Positions 18,488-28,432 of a stretch of DNA of 64,000 nt are shown here, in pieces. The translations under genes were made by a program, and so were the position numbers. Numbering within the stretch: the stretch's first letter is position 1; each line of letters starts with the position of its first letter. Origin of the DNA: Algibacter miyuki (GTDB lineage Bacteria; Bacteroidota; Bacteroidia; Flavobacteriales; Flavobacteriaceae). The DNA lies in NCBI RefSeq assembly GCF_042427745.1, contig NZ_JBHMFA010000015.1; one strand, 5' to 3'. The notes beneath the pieces are model-generated. The model had not been told where the DNA came from and did no database searches. It worked only from the letters and a program-made list of their open reading frames with translations.

Positions 18488-20146
18488 ATGATGACTATAA
18501 AAAGAAATAATATTCTATTTATAATTTTTTTGCTTTGTGTTTTTCAGTTTTCTTGTTCTAAGGCTGAAGATATAGAGGAAGTTGTAGAAGAACCTGAAGT
18601 AGAAAACCCTGAAGAAATAGTAGAACCGACTATAGATCCCGATAAAATAGTTTCTATTAATACTGGTGCCGTAATTGGGGAATTTTATAATTTTTGGTCG
18701 ACTCGACCTATGATAAACCAAACTCGATTTTCAAGCTCAAATTTTAGAGCGGCCATTGAAGAGATAAAGCCTTATGTTAAGAGTTATAATTTAGTAAGAG
18801 TATTAGGAGGTAGAACCGATAACTTAAATACATTTTATAAAGGTGTTGACGATCAAGGAAAAATTATTACGGATTTTACTGGCATTATAAGTAGTATGAA
18901 AGGGTTTATGCAAACGGGTTTTAAACCTAGAATTGTATTAGATAATGTCCCTTGGGCTATGAATGCCGTGAAGGAAGTGAATACCTATGGAAATACAAAT
19001 CCACCAGACGATTATGATTTGTGGAGGCAATACATTAATGATTTCTTACAAACATTAATAACGGAGTTTGGTTACAATGAGGTGAAAACTTGGCGTTTTA
19101 GAGTCGCTACAGAACCTAATTATGCACCACAACATTGGAACGGTACCAAAGAAGACTTTTTTTAGCACTACGATATTACAGTAGATGAAGTTTTAAAAGT
19201 GATTCCTGAAGCAATCATTGGCCCAGGGAATAACTTAACAGAAGGGGTGGCTACATTCACTACAGAAATTATAGACCACTGTGCAAATGGAACAAATTAT
19301 GCTACCGGAGAAAAAGGAACGCAAATGGATTTTTTCTGTATTTCCTATTATGAAAAAATAGACGAAAATACGGTACGACTTCCTAATACTGTAGAAAAAT
19401 ACAGAGCCAAACTTGATAGTTACCCGCAGTTTAGGGATATTCCTTTTGATATTCAAGAGTTTGGAATATTACGAGATGAAAATGGTAAAAGAGGACTTAG
19501 TTTAAGTGATGCCACAGAATTGGGGGCTAGTTGGTATGCAAGGATTGCCGATTTGGCTTACGATTATAAAATTTCTGAAATATATGATTGGGGACAAGAA
19601 GTAGAGGGTACTACCTTACCAGAAGGAAGAAGGAATGTTACCGAAATGTTTTTAAAGATGGAAGGCGGAAATAGAATAGAATCCATTGATAATATTAATG
19701 ACCATGCTGGTGTAATACCAGTCACTAAAGGCGATATAATATATTTATTAGTTTACAACCATAACACCAGTAGAAATAGTACTTCAACTAGAGCAGTATA
19801 TCCTCAACTAGAAGGTGGCCTAATTAGTGGAGGCTCAAGTTGGAAAATGAATACCTGGACGGTAGATGAAACTCATGGTGTTTTTATGCACGAACTTTAT
19901 AAAGATGTTAGAGCTGCTGGAATAGGAGAAAAAAACAGTGGGCGTATATATGGGAATAGGCCATCCGATCGTTTTGAAGACGGATGGACTAATGTGTTAA
20001 ATGCCAACTTAGCAAAATATACACAATTGGCTCAACTACCACAAACCATCAAAGATTCAATTGTAAGAAAGAAGGATGGTAAAATTACTTTAAAAGTTGA
20101 TTTGGAATCTCATAGTGTCAAATTAATAGAACTTATTCCTCAATAA
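18488..20146 (+). pseudogene. GH39-family glycosidase interrupted by an in-frame TAG codon
   Basis: Two open segments lie in the same frame, 18488-19165 and from 19166 to 20146, separated only by TAG at 19163-19165 (codon 226). Joined, they give about 552 residues: a lipoprotein signal (cysteine 23, FSCSKAED), an acidic Glu-Val-Glu-Pro linker, and a GH39-like (beta/alpha)8 barrel with acid/base E209 in VATEPNY and nucleophile E324 in DIQEFG, then a C-terminal beta domain. The stop falls between the two catalytic glutamates, so the first fragment alone cannot work. Because both halves share a frame, an indel in the preceding T7 run cannot explain it; a substitution from AAG, CAG or GAG can. 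A GTG at 19199 could in theory restart translation. Either a recent nonsense mutation or a base-call error. A GH39 occurs in the characterised F. agariphila ulvan locus. Confidence 0.85.
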
Positions 20147-20262
20147 AATGAATATTTAAATTACAAGAAATCTCATTGTTTAAAGGAAATGAAAATTACT
20201 TCATATTGTTTTAAAACTTGTCGTTGGAGTAGAGTAAAGTTTTCATTGATATACTTTCATAA

Positions 20263-20297
20263 AAGGGTTTAATTAAGTTTAAACCCTTCACTTTTTT
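20263..20297 (+). terminator. Terminator after the GH39 gene
   Basis: Perfect 10-bp inverted repeat (20263-20272 and 20279-20288, AAGGGTTTAA arms) with a 6-nt loop and a T6 run ending at 20297. The 20147-20464 gap otherwise contains only the promoter at 20392-20437. Confidence 0.8.
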
Positions 20298-20391
20298 ATA
20301 AATGTACTTCCTTAAAGCGTTATTTGTTTTTTTGCACAAAAAGAGGGGTTTATTTAAGAGGTTAAAGTTTTAAAATAAAGATAAGTTGTAA

Positions 20392-20437
20392 GCATGACAA
20401 AACAGGACAGTTAAGTATTTAGCACTTTCTATATTTA
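20392..20437 (+). promoter_or_regulatory. Regulon promoter 4: CAGGACAG element plus -7 box, upstream of susC3
   Basis: The 19-nt stretch 20392-20410 is identical to 2286-2304. After 19 bp, TATATTTA (20430-20437) repeats the same -7 box at the same spacing. The stretches between the element and the -7 box differ in the two promoters, so the shared 19-mer is a conserved site and not merely part of one recent duplication. Confidence 0.72.
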
Positions 20438-20464
20438 TAAATATTAAACTAATAAACTAACTAT

Positions 20465-23400
20465 ATGAATCTAAAAATTAATTTCAAAACCCTTTTTGGG
20501 TATCGTAAAACTTGGTTGTCTGCAATCTTAATATTGTCTTGCATAACCATGACAAACGCTCAAACAGTATCTGGTACTGTAAAAGCAGACGGAGAACCAC
20601 TACCTGGAGCCACCGTTATTGTTAAAGGAACATCCAAAGGAACAACGACTGATTTTGATGGGAACTTCACTGTAGATGCAAATGCTCAAACCGTTCTAGC
20701 CATCTCTTATGTAGGGTATTCAACTCAAGAAATTTTGGTGGGGAATCAAAATCAAATTAATGTAACATTAGAGCAAGATAACAAGTTAGATGAGGTGGTT
20801 GTTATTGGTTATGGAACACAGCGTAAATCAGATTTAACAGGGTCGGTTTCATCGGTAAGTTCAGAAGATTTAACTGCAGTTCCCGTATCTAGGGTCGATC
20901 AAGCCTTGCAAGGTCGAGCTTCTGGTGTTCAGGTTACACAAACTAGTGGTGCTCCTGGCGCAGGCACTGTTATTAGAGTAAGGGGAGGTAACTCTATTAC
21001 GGGTAGTAATGAGCCGCTTTGGGTTATCGATGGTATTGTTGTTGGAACAAATTTCAACTTAAATAATATTAATAGTAATGACATTAAATCTATTGAGATT
21101 TTAAAAGATGCATCTTCCATTGCTATATATGGTTCTAGAGGAGCAAATGGTGTTGTTTTGGTTAGTACTAAAAATGGTGCTGGGGCAGGTTCAGGAAAAC
21201 CTGAAATAAGTGTAAATGTCTATACAAGTACGCAATTAGTGCCCGAATTACCAGATATGCTTTCTCAAGCAGAACAAATTGCTTTTACAAATGAAAGTGC
21301 ACGATTTAGATCGGCAGCAGAACCTTTTCCAAACGATCCATCAAGCTATCCTGATAATGATTGGTTTGATTTGCTTTTAGACCCATCTCCAATTTATAAT
21401 GCCGATGTATCTATTTCTGGAGCAACAGATAATTTAAATTATTATACCTCTTTAAACTATTTCAATCAAGATGGACTAGTAAAAAGTACGGGTATCGAAA
21501 AATATATTTTCAGATCTAACTTAGATTATAAACTTAGTGATAAAGTAAAAGCAGGATTTAGAGTTAACTATTCAAGGATTGAACAAGATAATGGGAATGC
21601 AAACTTTGGTAATGCTTTTGCAACGCTTAGAACACAGCCTATTTATAATGATGATGGAACATTTAATGGTTTTGATGAGGTGGTAGGTTCGCCTTGGTCA
21701 AACCCGATAGCCAATATAGCTTTAAATACAAACGAAACATTTTCTAATAATTTGTTAGCATCGTTATATTTAGAATATAAGCCAGCTCCAAATTGGGTTA
21801 TTCGATCAACATTTAGTCCGGAGTTTAATAACACAAAACAAAACAGGTTTACATCTAGCCAAAGTCCTCATTTACTTGTTGTAAATGACTTAGGCAGTGC
21901 AAGTGTAAGAACTGTTGCAAGTAGCGGGTGGAATAATGAAAATACCATTCAATACCAATCTGATTTTGGGGAGAATCATAGTGTAACGGCACTTGCTGGA
22001 GCATCTTTTCAAAAAGTGTCTACAGAAATAGCCGAGGCAGAAGCTTTTGGTATTACTAGTGATGCTACTGGTTTTAATAATCTAGGCTTTTCCGATCCTA
22101 CACGAAGCGTAGTAAGTAGTGATTTTACAGGATTTCAAATCGCTTCTTTTTTCGGAAGGTTAAACTATGCCTATAAAGACAAATATCTTTTAACTTTAGT
22201 GGGAAGAACGGATGGTAGTTCGGTTTTTGCTGAAGGGAATAAATATGAATTTTACCCTTCAATTGCAGGAGCTTGGAAAATAACAGAAGAATCATTCATG
22301 GAAGACCAAGATGTATTTCAAGATTTAAAGCTAAGAGCTAGTTATGGTAAATCTGGTAATCAAGCCATTGATCCTTACAGAACAAAGGGAATCTTAGTTG
22401 AAGCTAATACGACACTTAATGGTGAAGAAAAACCGGGTTTAACATTAGGTAGACCTTCAAACCCTAATTTAATATGGGAAACTACAAATGCCTTAGACAT
22501 CGCTTTAGAAGCATCTCTTTTTGGGGGTAAAATTTTTACAGAGCTAAATTATTATTATAAAAAAACGAATGATTTATTGTTAGACGTTACTATACCAAGA
22601 CAAACAGGGTTTACAAGTCAGTTACAAAATGTAGGATCATTGGAGAATAAGGGATGGGAATTTCTTGTGAATTCAACAAACATTAGTAATACCAATTTCA
22701 ATTGGAATTCTACTTTAACAGTATCATCTAACAAAAACAAAATTTTAGACCTTGGCGGTGCAGATTTTATAGATTTAACAGTCGATGCTATTTTGGGCTC
22801 TGGTAATACGCGATTAATAGTGGGAGAGTCTGTGCCTGTTTTCACAGGGGTACCCTTTTTAGGAACTTGGAAAAGTCAAGATGAAATTGATGCTTCAGGT
22901 TTAACAGACCCGCAAGTTGTTGGAGGATCTAAATTTGAAGATGTTAATGGCGATCATATTATTTCTAATGAAGATGCTGTTGTGTTGGGGAGTCCGCTTC
23001 CTGATTTTATCTTTGGATTTGAAAACTCATTTTCTTATAAAAACTGGGATTTTTCATTCTATTTTCAAGGAACCGTAGGTAACGAAGTGTATAATTTAAG
23101 AACACGAAATCATTACTTTAATAGAGGTGAAACTACTAAGTTTGCTGAGTTAGCGGATCGATGGACTCTAGATAATCCTACGTCTAATATTCCAAGAGCT
23201 GGTGCCGATTCGGTTACGGGAACCCCTCCAAATTCAGAATATGTTGAAGATGGGTCGTATTTACGTCTTAAAACTTTAAGATTAGCATATAATTTACCTG
23301 TTGATAAAATGGGATTGAACGGATTTAAAAATGCTACCATTTATTTTTCAGGGAGTAATTTGTTGTTGTTTTCTAACTTCAGATTAATTGATCCTGAGGC

Positions 23401-23506
23401 CAGTAATTTTGGAAGAAGTGGCCTAGGTAATATTGCACAAGGTTATAATGACGGTTCATATCCTAACCCAAGAGTTTTAACACTAGGTTTAAACGTAACA
23501 TTTTAA
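20465..23506 (+). CDS. SusC-like TonB-dependent outer-membrane transporter (pair 3)
   Basis: The 1013-residue protein has a signal peptide ending TNAQ, a carboxypeptidase-regulatory-like domain (VSGTVKADGEPLPGATVIVK), the hallmark LDEVVVIGYGTQRKSDLTGS, a plug (QALQGRASGVQVTQTSG, LWVIDGIVVG, EILKDASSIAIYGSRGANG) and a barrel ending LTLGLNVTF. It lies under regulon promoter 4 and 12 nt before its SusD partner. The N-terminal 80 residues are closely similar to SusC 1 (both share MTNAQTVSGTV), while SusC 2 is distant. It should be a third import route for ulvan-derived oligosaccharides. Confidence 0.95.
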   Translation: MNLKINFKTLFGYRKTWLSAILILSCITMTNAQTVSGTVKADGEPLPGATVIVKGTSKGTTTDFDGNFTVDANAQTVLAISYVGYSTQEILVGNQNQINVTLEQDNKLDEVVVIGYGTQRKSDLTGSVSSVSSEDLTAVPVSRVDQALQGRASGVQVTQTSGAPGAGTVIRVRGGNSITGSNEPLWVIDGIVVGTNFNLNNINSNDIKSIEILKDASSIAIYGSRGANGVVLVSTKNGAGAGSGKPEISVNVYTSTQLVPELPDMLSQAEQIAFTNESARFRSAAEPFPNDPSSYPDNDWFDLLLDPSPIYNADVSISGATDNLNYYTSLNYFNQDGLVKSTGIEKYIFRSNLDYKLSDKVKAGFRVNYSRIEQDNGNANFGNAFATLRTQPIYNDDGTFNGFDEVVGSPWSNPIANIALNTNETFSNNLLASLYLEYKPAPNWVIRSTFSPEFNNTKQNRFTSSQSPHLLVVNDLGSASVRTVASSGWNNENTIQYQSDFGENHSVTALAGASFQKVSTEIAEAEAFGITSDATGFNNLGFSDPTRSVVSSDFTGFQIASFFGRLNYAYKDKYLLTLVGRTDGSSVFAEGNKYEFYPSIAGAWKITEESFMEDQDVFQDLKLRASYGKSGNQAIDPYRTKGILVEANTTLNGEEKPGLTLGRPSNPNLIWETTNALDIALEASLFGGKIFTELNYYYKKTNDLLLDVTIPRQTGFTSQLQNVGSLENKGWEFLVNSTNISNTNFNWNSTLTVSSNKNKILDLGGADFIDLTVDAILGSGNTRLIVGESVPVFTGVPFLGTWKSQDEIDASGLTDPQVVGGSKFEDVNGDHIISNEDAVVLGSPLPDFIFGFENSFSYKNWDFSFYFQGTVGNEVYNLRTRNHYFNRGETTKFAELADRWTLDNPTSNIPRAGADSVTGTPPNSEYVEDGSYLRLKTLRLAYNLPVDKMGLNGFKNATIYFSGSNLLLFSNFRLIDPEASNFGRSGLGNIAQGYNDGSYPNPRVLTLGLNVTF

Positions 23507-23518
23507 AAATACATATAG

Positions 23519-25111
23519 ATGAAAACAAAACATATATTTTTATACGTCGCCATTACAATTGCTTTTTTTAGTTGTGAGAGTTTCCTAGAGGAAGATCCTA
23601 AAGCAGTAATAGCACCCGAAACATTTTTTGCTTCAGAAAATGATGCAAGACAAGCCATGAATGGTGTTTATGGCATTTTAAAGAACAATTCTATTTACGG
23701 GCAAGTTGGCTTAGATGTTTTTTATGATAATGGTGCAGATATTATAGAACCCAATCGTGCGACAAATATTTTTGAGCCTATTGGGAATTATTCTATGAAC
23801 GAAGCCATTGCCGATGTATCTGTGCAAAAAATGAGTGTGTCAGATACTTGGAAAGATTTATATAGGGTTATTAATAATGTAAATATTGTTATTGATAGGG
23901 TTACCGATAATGAAGCTATAACACCAGCCTCGCAATTGGATATTATTGCAGATGCAAGATTTGTAAGAGCGCTATCTTATTGGCATATAACAAACCTTTG
24001 GGGAGATGCACCGTATTACACAGAAGCTCTAGAAATAGATGAAGTTAAAGTTTTAGGAAGAACAGATGAAGCTACTATTATAAGTGGTGTTTTAGACGAT
24101 TTACAATTTGCTCAAGCCAACTTGCAAGATGCTTATACCGGAGATAATAGTGGTAGAGCCTCTAAATGGGCTGCTGCTATAATTGAAGCAAAAATTTTAA
24201 TGCAACAAGAACAATGGCAATTAGGATTAGATAAATGTATTGAGATTATTAATCAATCACCACATGCTTTGTTATCTAATTATGCAGATGTATTTGATCC
24301 AAAAAACGAATATAATTCAGAAATTATTTGGTCTTTAGACTTTGCTAAAGATATAAGAGGTCAATTTGAAGAAGGAACAGTAAGGGACGATGGTTCTTTA
24401 CCTGCTGTTTTTGGTAATGGAAACTGGAGGCCAAGTATGTTTAGTCCGCGATTAAGAGATGAGCCTGCTAATAATGATGATAGTGATGCTTTAAAAGCAG
24501 CTTTAGCCGCAAATAACGAAGCGTTTAACGGAACGGGGTTGCAGGTGGCATCTAAAGATTTTGCGGAAAAGTTTCCTGCGAATGATTTAAGAAGAGCATT
24601 AAACATTCAAGATACTTACGCAGGTATTCAATTAAACTTTCCTTATATGTCTAAATTTTGGAATTTAGATGTGAACGATTCACCGCGATTTAATCACTCG
24701 GATAATAGATTAGTATTTCGTTTAGCAGATGTACATTTAATGGCTGCAGAGTGTGAAAACGAGCGTCCTGGAGGAAGTCCTATAGTAGCTTATAGTTACA
24801 TAAAGGATTTAAGAGAACGTGCTTATACAAGTATAGTCGATGCAGAGATTATAAAAGGGCTTAGTCAACAAGCGTTTAGAGAAGCTATATACGATGAGCG
24901 TAAGTGGGAGTTAGCAGGAGAAGCTCACAGACGTTACGATTTAATTAGGTGGGGCATACTGTTCGATGTTGTAGAGAATTTAGAATACAGATTTTGGGAC
25001 CCTTCTGCCAATATAAAATCATGGCATGTAAAATTGCCAATACCATTACAAGAACTGCAAACCAATCCAAATTTATTGCAGTCAGACCCAACTAATAATG
25101 GCTACAGATAA
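23519..25111 (+). CDS. SusD-like surface glycan-binding lipoprotein (pair 3)
   Basis: The 530-residue product has a lipoprotein signal with cysteine 19 (AFFSCESFLEEDPKAV), the N-terminal SusD signature PKAVIAPETFFASENDARQAMNGVYG, the TPR helix ARFVRALSYWHITNLWGDAPY, and the C-terminal DERKWELAGEAHRRYDLIRWG. Length is typical of the family. It follows SusC 3 by 12 nt and is followed by a terminator, making a two-gene SusCD transcription unit without an SGBP. Confidence 0.94.
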   Translation: MKTKHIFLYVAITIAFFSCESFLEEDPKAVIAPETFFASENDARQAMNGVYGILKNNSIYGQVGLDVFYDNGADIIEPNRATNIFEPIGNYSMNEAIADVSVQKMSVSDTWKDLYRVINNVNIVIDRVTDNEAITPASQLDIIADARFVRALSYWHITNLWGDAPYYTEALEIDEVKVLGRTDEATIISGVLDDLQFAQANLQDAYTGDNSGRASKWAAAIIEAKILMQQEQWQLGLDKCIEIINQSPHALLSNYADVFDPKNEYNSEIIWSLDFAKDIRGQFEEGTVRDDGSLPAVFGNGNWRPSMFSPRLRDEPANNDDSDALKAALAANNEAFNGTGLQVASKDFAEKFPANDLRRALNIQDTYAGIQLNFPYMSKFWNLDVNDSPRFNHSDNRLVFRLADVHLMAAECENERPGGSPIVAYSYIKDLRERAYTSIVDAEIIKGLSQQAFREAIYDERKWELAGEAHRRYDLIRWGILFDVVENLEYRFWDPSANIKSWHVKLPIPLQELQTNPNLLQSDPTNNGYR

Positions 25112-25136
25112 GAGTGTTTTTTAGTTTGTTACCTTT

Positions 25137-25175
25137 ATTAAGGTCGAAATAATTGTATTTCGGCCTTAATGTTTT
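25137..25175 (+). terminator. Terminator after SusCD pair 3
   Basis: A 14-bp stem with one G-T pair (25137-25150 and 25157-25170), a 6-nt loop, then a T-rich tail. It separates the SusCD unit from the GH3 operon. No element of the CAGGACAG type with a properly spaced -7 box was found between here and 25341. Confidence 0.8.
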
Positions 25176-25340
25176 GTTTAAATAGTTATCCTCAAACTAT
25201 TGCTGGAGATTTTTATAGTGTTTTGGTTATTCACGCAATACGAAGCTTAAATTTAAAACAGATAACAGTAAAGGAGCTTCTAATTACACGTCCAAAATGT
25301 TCCAGGAATTTGAAATTTTTAATAACTAAATATATTATTG

Positions 25341-27497
25341 ATGAAAAAAATATGGTTAACAGCTCTATTGTTAGCAACATTGCTTACTAGTGAAGCACAA
25401 AACAATAAATCTGTAGAATCTAGATTAGATACAGAAATAAATGAACAAGTAGCTAAATTAATTAGCCAAATGACCTTAGAGGAAAAAATTGCTGAAATGA
25501 CGCAAGATGCTCCGGCAAATGATAGATTGGGTATCCCTTTTATGAAATTTGGAGAAGGCTTACATGGACTTTGGTACGATGGCGTAACGGTGTATCCTCA
25601 AGCTATTGCGGCAGGTTCAACATGGGAGCCAAAATTAGTTGAAAAAATGGCTGAACAAACAGCCTTAGAAGCACGTGCTTTAAACATTACACATATTTAT
25701 TCGCCTAATTTAGATGTTATTTCAGGAGACCCTAGATATGGCAGGGTAGAAGAATCATACGGAGAAGATCCTTATTTAGTATCAAGAATGGGCGTTGCAT
25801 TTATTCAAGGTATGCAAGGTATGGGGGAAGAACAATTTGATAAAAATCATGTGGTAGCAACAGCGAAACACTTTGTGGGATATCCCGAAAATAGAAGAGG
25901 AATTAATGGTGGTTTTAGCGATATGTCGGAGCGCCGATTAAGAGAGGTTTTTTTACCTCCGTTTGAAGCCGCGGTAAAAGAGGGGGATATAGCCTGTATT
26001 ATGCCTGGGCATCAGGATTTTAATGGCGTACCGTGCCATATGAATAGTTGGTTGTTAAATGATGTTTTAAGAGGAGAACTAGGATTTGACGGTTTTATAG
26101 TATCGGATAATAATGATGTGGGGAGATTACAAACCATGCATTACATAACAGAAACTAGAGCAGAAGCTGCTTTGTTGGGGTTAAAAGCAGGCGTGGATAT
26201 GGATTTAGTTTTAGGTAAACCGTTAGACTTATATACTTATCATGCTACAGTTTTAAAGGATACCATCCAGAAAAATCCGGAATTAGTAAAATATATTGAT
26301 AAAGCAACCTCTAGAATACTTAAAGCAAAATATAAATTAGGATTGTTTGATTCTAAATCAAAAGAAGTAAAAACAGATACTATAGTTAGCAAAAAGGAAC
26401 ATCAGGAATTTGCTTATGAAATGGCGAAAAAGGCGATTATTTTGCTAAAAAATGATAATAACCTATTGCCTTTAGATAAATCTAAAATAAAGTCTTTGGC
26501 CATTATTGGCCCTAATGCTACTGAATTACAGCCTAAAAAAGGCACCTATTCATTATTAGGAGGGTATTCTGGACTGCCACCTTATTATGTTTCTGTACTA
26601 GATGGTATTAAAAATAAGGTGGGAAAGGAGATAAAGATAAACTACGCAAAAGGCTGTGATTTATTAGGCGAATCTACACAAGGGATTTCTGAAGCCGTAG
26701 CGGCAGCCGAAAATTCAGATGCTGTAGTACTCGTGGTTGGAGGTTCTAGGCGGACAGCAGGAGAAGGTGTAGATCGTGAAAGTCTGGAATTATATGGGGT
26801 ACAGAATGATTTGGTGGAAGCTATTCATAAAACAGGAAAACCTGTAATTGTAGTTTTAATAAATGGACGTCCATTATCTATTAATTATATAGCTGAAAAT
26901 GTGCCTTCAATTTTAGAAACATGGTATTTAGGAATGCGTTCAGGAGACGCGATTGCAGATGCTCTTTTTGGTGATGTAAATCCTGGAGGGAAATTAACGG
27001 TTTCTTTTCCTCGTTCGGTAGGTCAAATTCCCGTAACGTATTTAGAACGTCCAGATTTTATTGGGTCTGGTAAAGGGCTATATAAAAATGCTGTTAAAAC
27101 ACCATTATTTCCATTTGGTTATGGGTTAAGTTATACAGCGTTTAATTACAGTAAACCAAAATTGGAAAAAGAAACCATTAATATGGACGGATTTACTACG
27201 GTATCGGTGGAGGTAACTAACACGGGACAAAGAACCGGAGATGAGGTTGTGCAAATGTATGTGCGCGACGATTATGCTTCTGTAGGCCGTTACCTTAAAA
27301 TGTTAAAAGGGTTTAAGCGTATTACCTTAAAGCCAGGAGAAACTAAAACTGTTAGTTTTAAACTTGGTTTTGACGAATTAAATATTTTAAACCAAGACCT
27401 GAAAAAAGTTGTGGAACCTGGAACTTTTACTATTTCTGTAGGAGCTTCTTCTAAAGTTGAAGATTTAAAAACGATTACCCTAAAGGTTAAATCATAA
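25341..27497 (+). CDS. GH3 beta-glycosidase, probable beta-xylosidase/glucosidase
   Basis: The 718-residue protein starts at ATG 25341; a TTG just before it at 25338 is less likely. A signal peptide ends near TSEAQ. The GH3 barrel runs from about residue 35 (ISQMTLEEKIAEMTQ), with the substrate-binding KHFVGYPENRRG and the nucleophile D256 in FIVSDNNDVG. The alpha/beta sandwich (IIGPNATE, GEGVDRESLELYG) and a C-terminal fibronectin-III-like domain (VEVTNTGQRTGDEVVQMYV) complete the family layout. It heads a unit that ends with rhaM. GH3 xylosidases act on xylose-containing ulvan fragments in F. agariphila; whether the substrate here is xyloside or glucoside cannot be read from the sequence. 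Confidence 0.93.
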   Translation: MKKIWLTALLLATLLTSEAQNNKSVESRLDTEINEQVAKLISQMTLEEKIAEMTQDAPANDRLGIPFMKFGEGLHGLWYDGVTVYPQAIAAGSTWEPKLVEKMAEQTALEARALNITHIYSPNLDVISGDPRYGRVEESYGEDPYLVSRMGVAFIQGMQGMGEEQFDKNHVVATAKHFVGYPENRRGINGGFSDMSERRLREVFLPPFEAAVKEGDIACIMPGHQDFNGVPCHMNSWLLNDVLRGELGFDGFIVSDNNDVGRLQTMHYITETRAEAALLGLKAGVDMDLVLGKPLDLYTYHATVLKDTIQKNPELVKYIDKATSRILKAKYKLGLFDSKSKEVKTDTIVSKKEHQEFAYEMAKKAIILLKNDNNLLPLDKSKIKSLAIIGPNATELQPKKGTYSLLGGYSGLPPYYVSVLDGIKNKVGKEIKINYAKGCDLLGESTQGISEAVAAAENSDAVVLVVGGSRRTAGEGVDRESLELYGVQNDLVEAIHKTGKPVIVVLINGRPLSINYIAENVPSILETWYLGMRSGDAIADALFGDVNPGGKLTVSFPRSVGQIPVTYLERPDFIGSGKGLYKNAVKTPLFPFGYGLSYTAFNYSKPKLEKETINMDGFTTVSVEVTNTGQRTGDEVVQMYVRDDYASVGRYLKMLKGFKRITLKPGETKTVSFKLGFDELNILNQDLKKVVEPGTFTISVGASSKVEDLKTITLKVKS

Positions 27498-27544
27498 TTT
27501 AAAAAATAAGTTACAGTACATTTTTAAAACAGATATTTATAGAT

Positions 27545-28393
27545 ATGGACAAATTAGTTTTAATGGTATTTGCCATTTTAGTTGTGGGTTCGGTAACAGC
27601 ACAAACCGTAATTAATGCGCCCAGCGGAAGAGTAGCTATAGTGGCAGATGGCAATTCACCAGATCCAGACGATTTGGGAGGTACAGCCGTTTCCATAGCT
27701 TTGCTTAAAGCAACAGGCCTAGAAAATAGGTTGGTACACTATTCCCACAGTTGCGATTTGGTAAGAGTAGATAGAATTTCAGAAGCAGCAGAATACGAAA
27801 GGCACGCCATGATGCAAACGGCCTGCGATGGAACTGCACGGCGATGGGGAGGTTTTGATCATTTAACCTTTTTTGATGCCAAGTGGCAATTGGACGAAAC
27901 TATTAAAGATTTAAGTAATGCTATAAATGCTTCTTCAGAAAAGGACCCACTTTGGATTATTGAAGCAGGCGAGCCTGATATTATAGGCTTTGCATTGGAG
28001 GCTTCGCTAAAAGAGAAGCTCCAATTCGTGAAAGTGATAACGCATCATCCTGCAAATGACGATGCTGGTGATTTTTATAAATGGCAGGATATTTTAGATT
28101 TTGGTATTGAAGAAGTTCGTATATCTGATCAAAATATCAATTTAAAAGTGGATCAATCTCAATGGAATTGGGCTATGAACCATCCCGATCATCGCATTCA
28201 GTTTGTTTGGCTTATGGGGAAAATGGCAGAAATAGATAATGTGGTGAAGTTTCAAAAAGGAAAATGGGATTGTTCGGATGCCGGTATGGTGCTATATTGG
28301 ATAACAGGGGCTAATGTAAATAAGGGATTGCAGCAAGGTTCTGTAGCGGTTGTTAAAACCTTGTTAGAAGGGGGGATTTCAAAAAAAAACTAA
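27545..28393 (+). CDS. Secreted nucleoside-hydrolase-like protein
   Basis: The 282-residue product carries a cleavable signal peptide (MVFAILVVGSVTAQ). Residues 33-46 read VADGNSPDPDDLGG, which resembles the Asp-rich calcium-binding motif of inosine-uridine nucleoside hydrolases and the related DUF1593 family. Further Asp/His-rich motifs follow (VKVITHHPANDDAGD, MNHPDHRIQFVWLMG). Nucleoside hydrolases split N-ribosidic bonds, but an exported copy inside a glycan locus more likely works on a sugar-derived substrate. It lies 47 nt after GH3 and 39 nt before a DUF1080 gene, apparently in the same operon. I can give the fold relation with moderate certainty and no specific function. Confidence 0.75.
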   Translation: MDKLVLMVFAILVVGSVTAQTVINAPSGRVAIVADGNSPDPDDLGGTAVSIALLKATGLENRLVHYSHSCDLVRVDRISEAAEYERHAMMQTACDGTARRWGGFDHLTFFDAKWQLDETIKDLSNAINASSEKDPLWIIEAGEPDIIGFALEASLKEKLQFVKVITHHPANDDAGDFYKWQDILDFGIEEVRISDQNINLKVDQSQWNWAMNHPDHRIQFVWLMGKMAEIDNVVKFQKGKWDCSDAGMVLYWITGANVNKGLQQGSVAVVKTLLEGGISKKN

Positions 28394-28432
28394 ATAAAAA
28401 TCACATCAAGTATTCACGAGAAAAATTAGACA

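Noticed and set aside
19199..20146. Separate gene starting at GTG 19199
   Set aside because: It is in the same frame as the upstream fragment and holds only the second half of a GH39 barrel, so it is the rest of one interrupted gene.
25252..25267. AAAACAGATAACAG-like stretch upstream of GH3
   Set aside because: It resembles the element only loosely and there is no TAnnTTTG-type box at 20 bases downstream.
25169..25390. 73-codon open frame before GH3
   Set aside because: It begins inside a terminator, overlaps the GH3 start in another frame and has no protein-like pattern.
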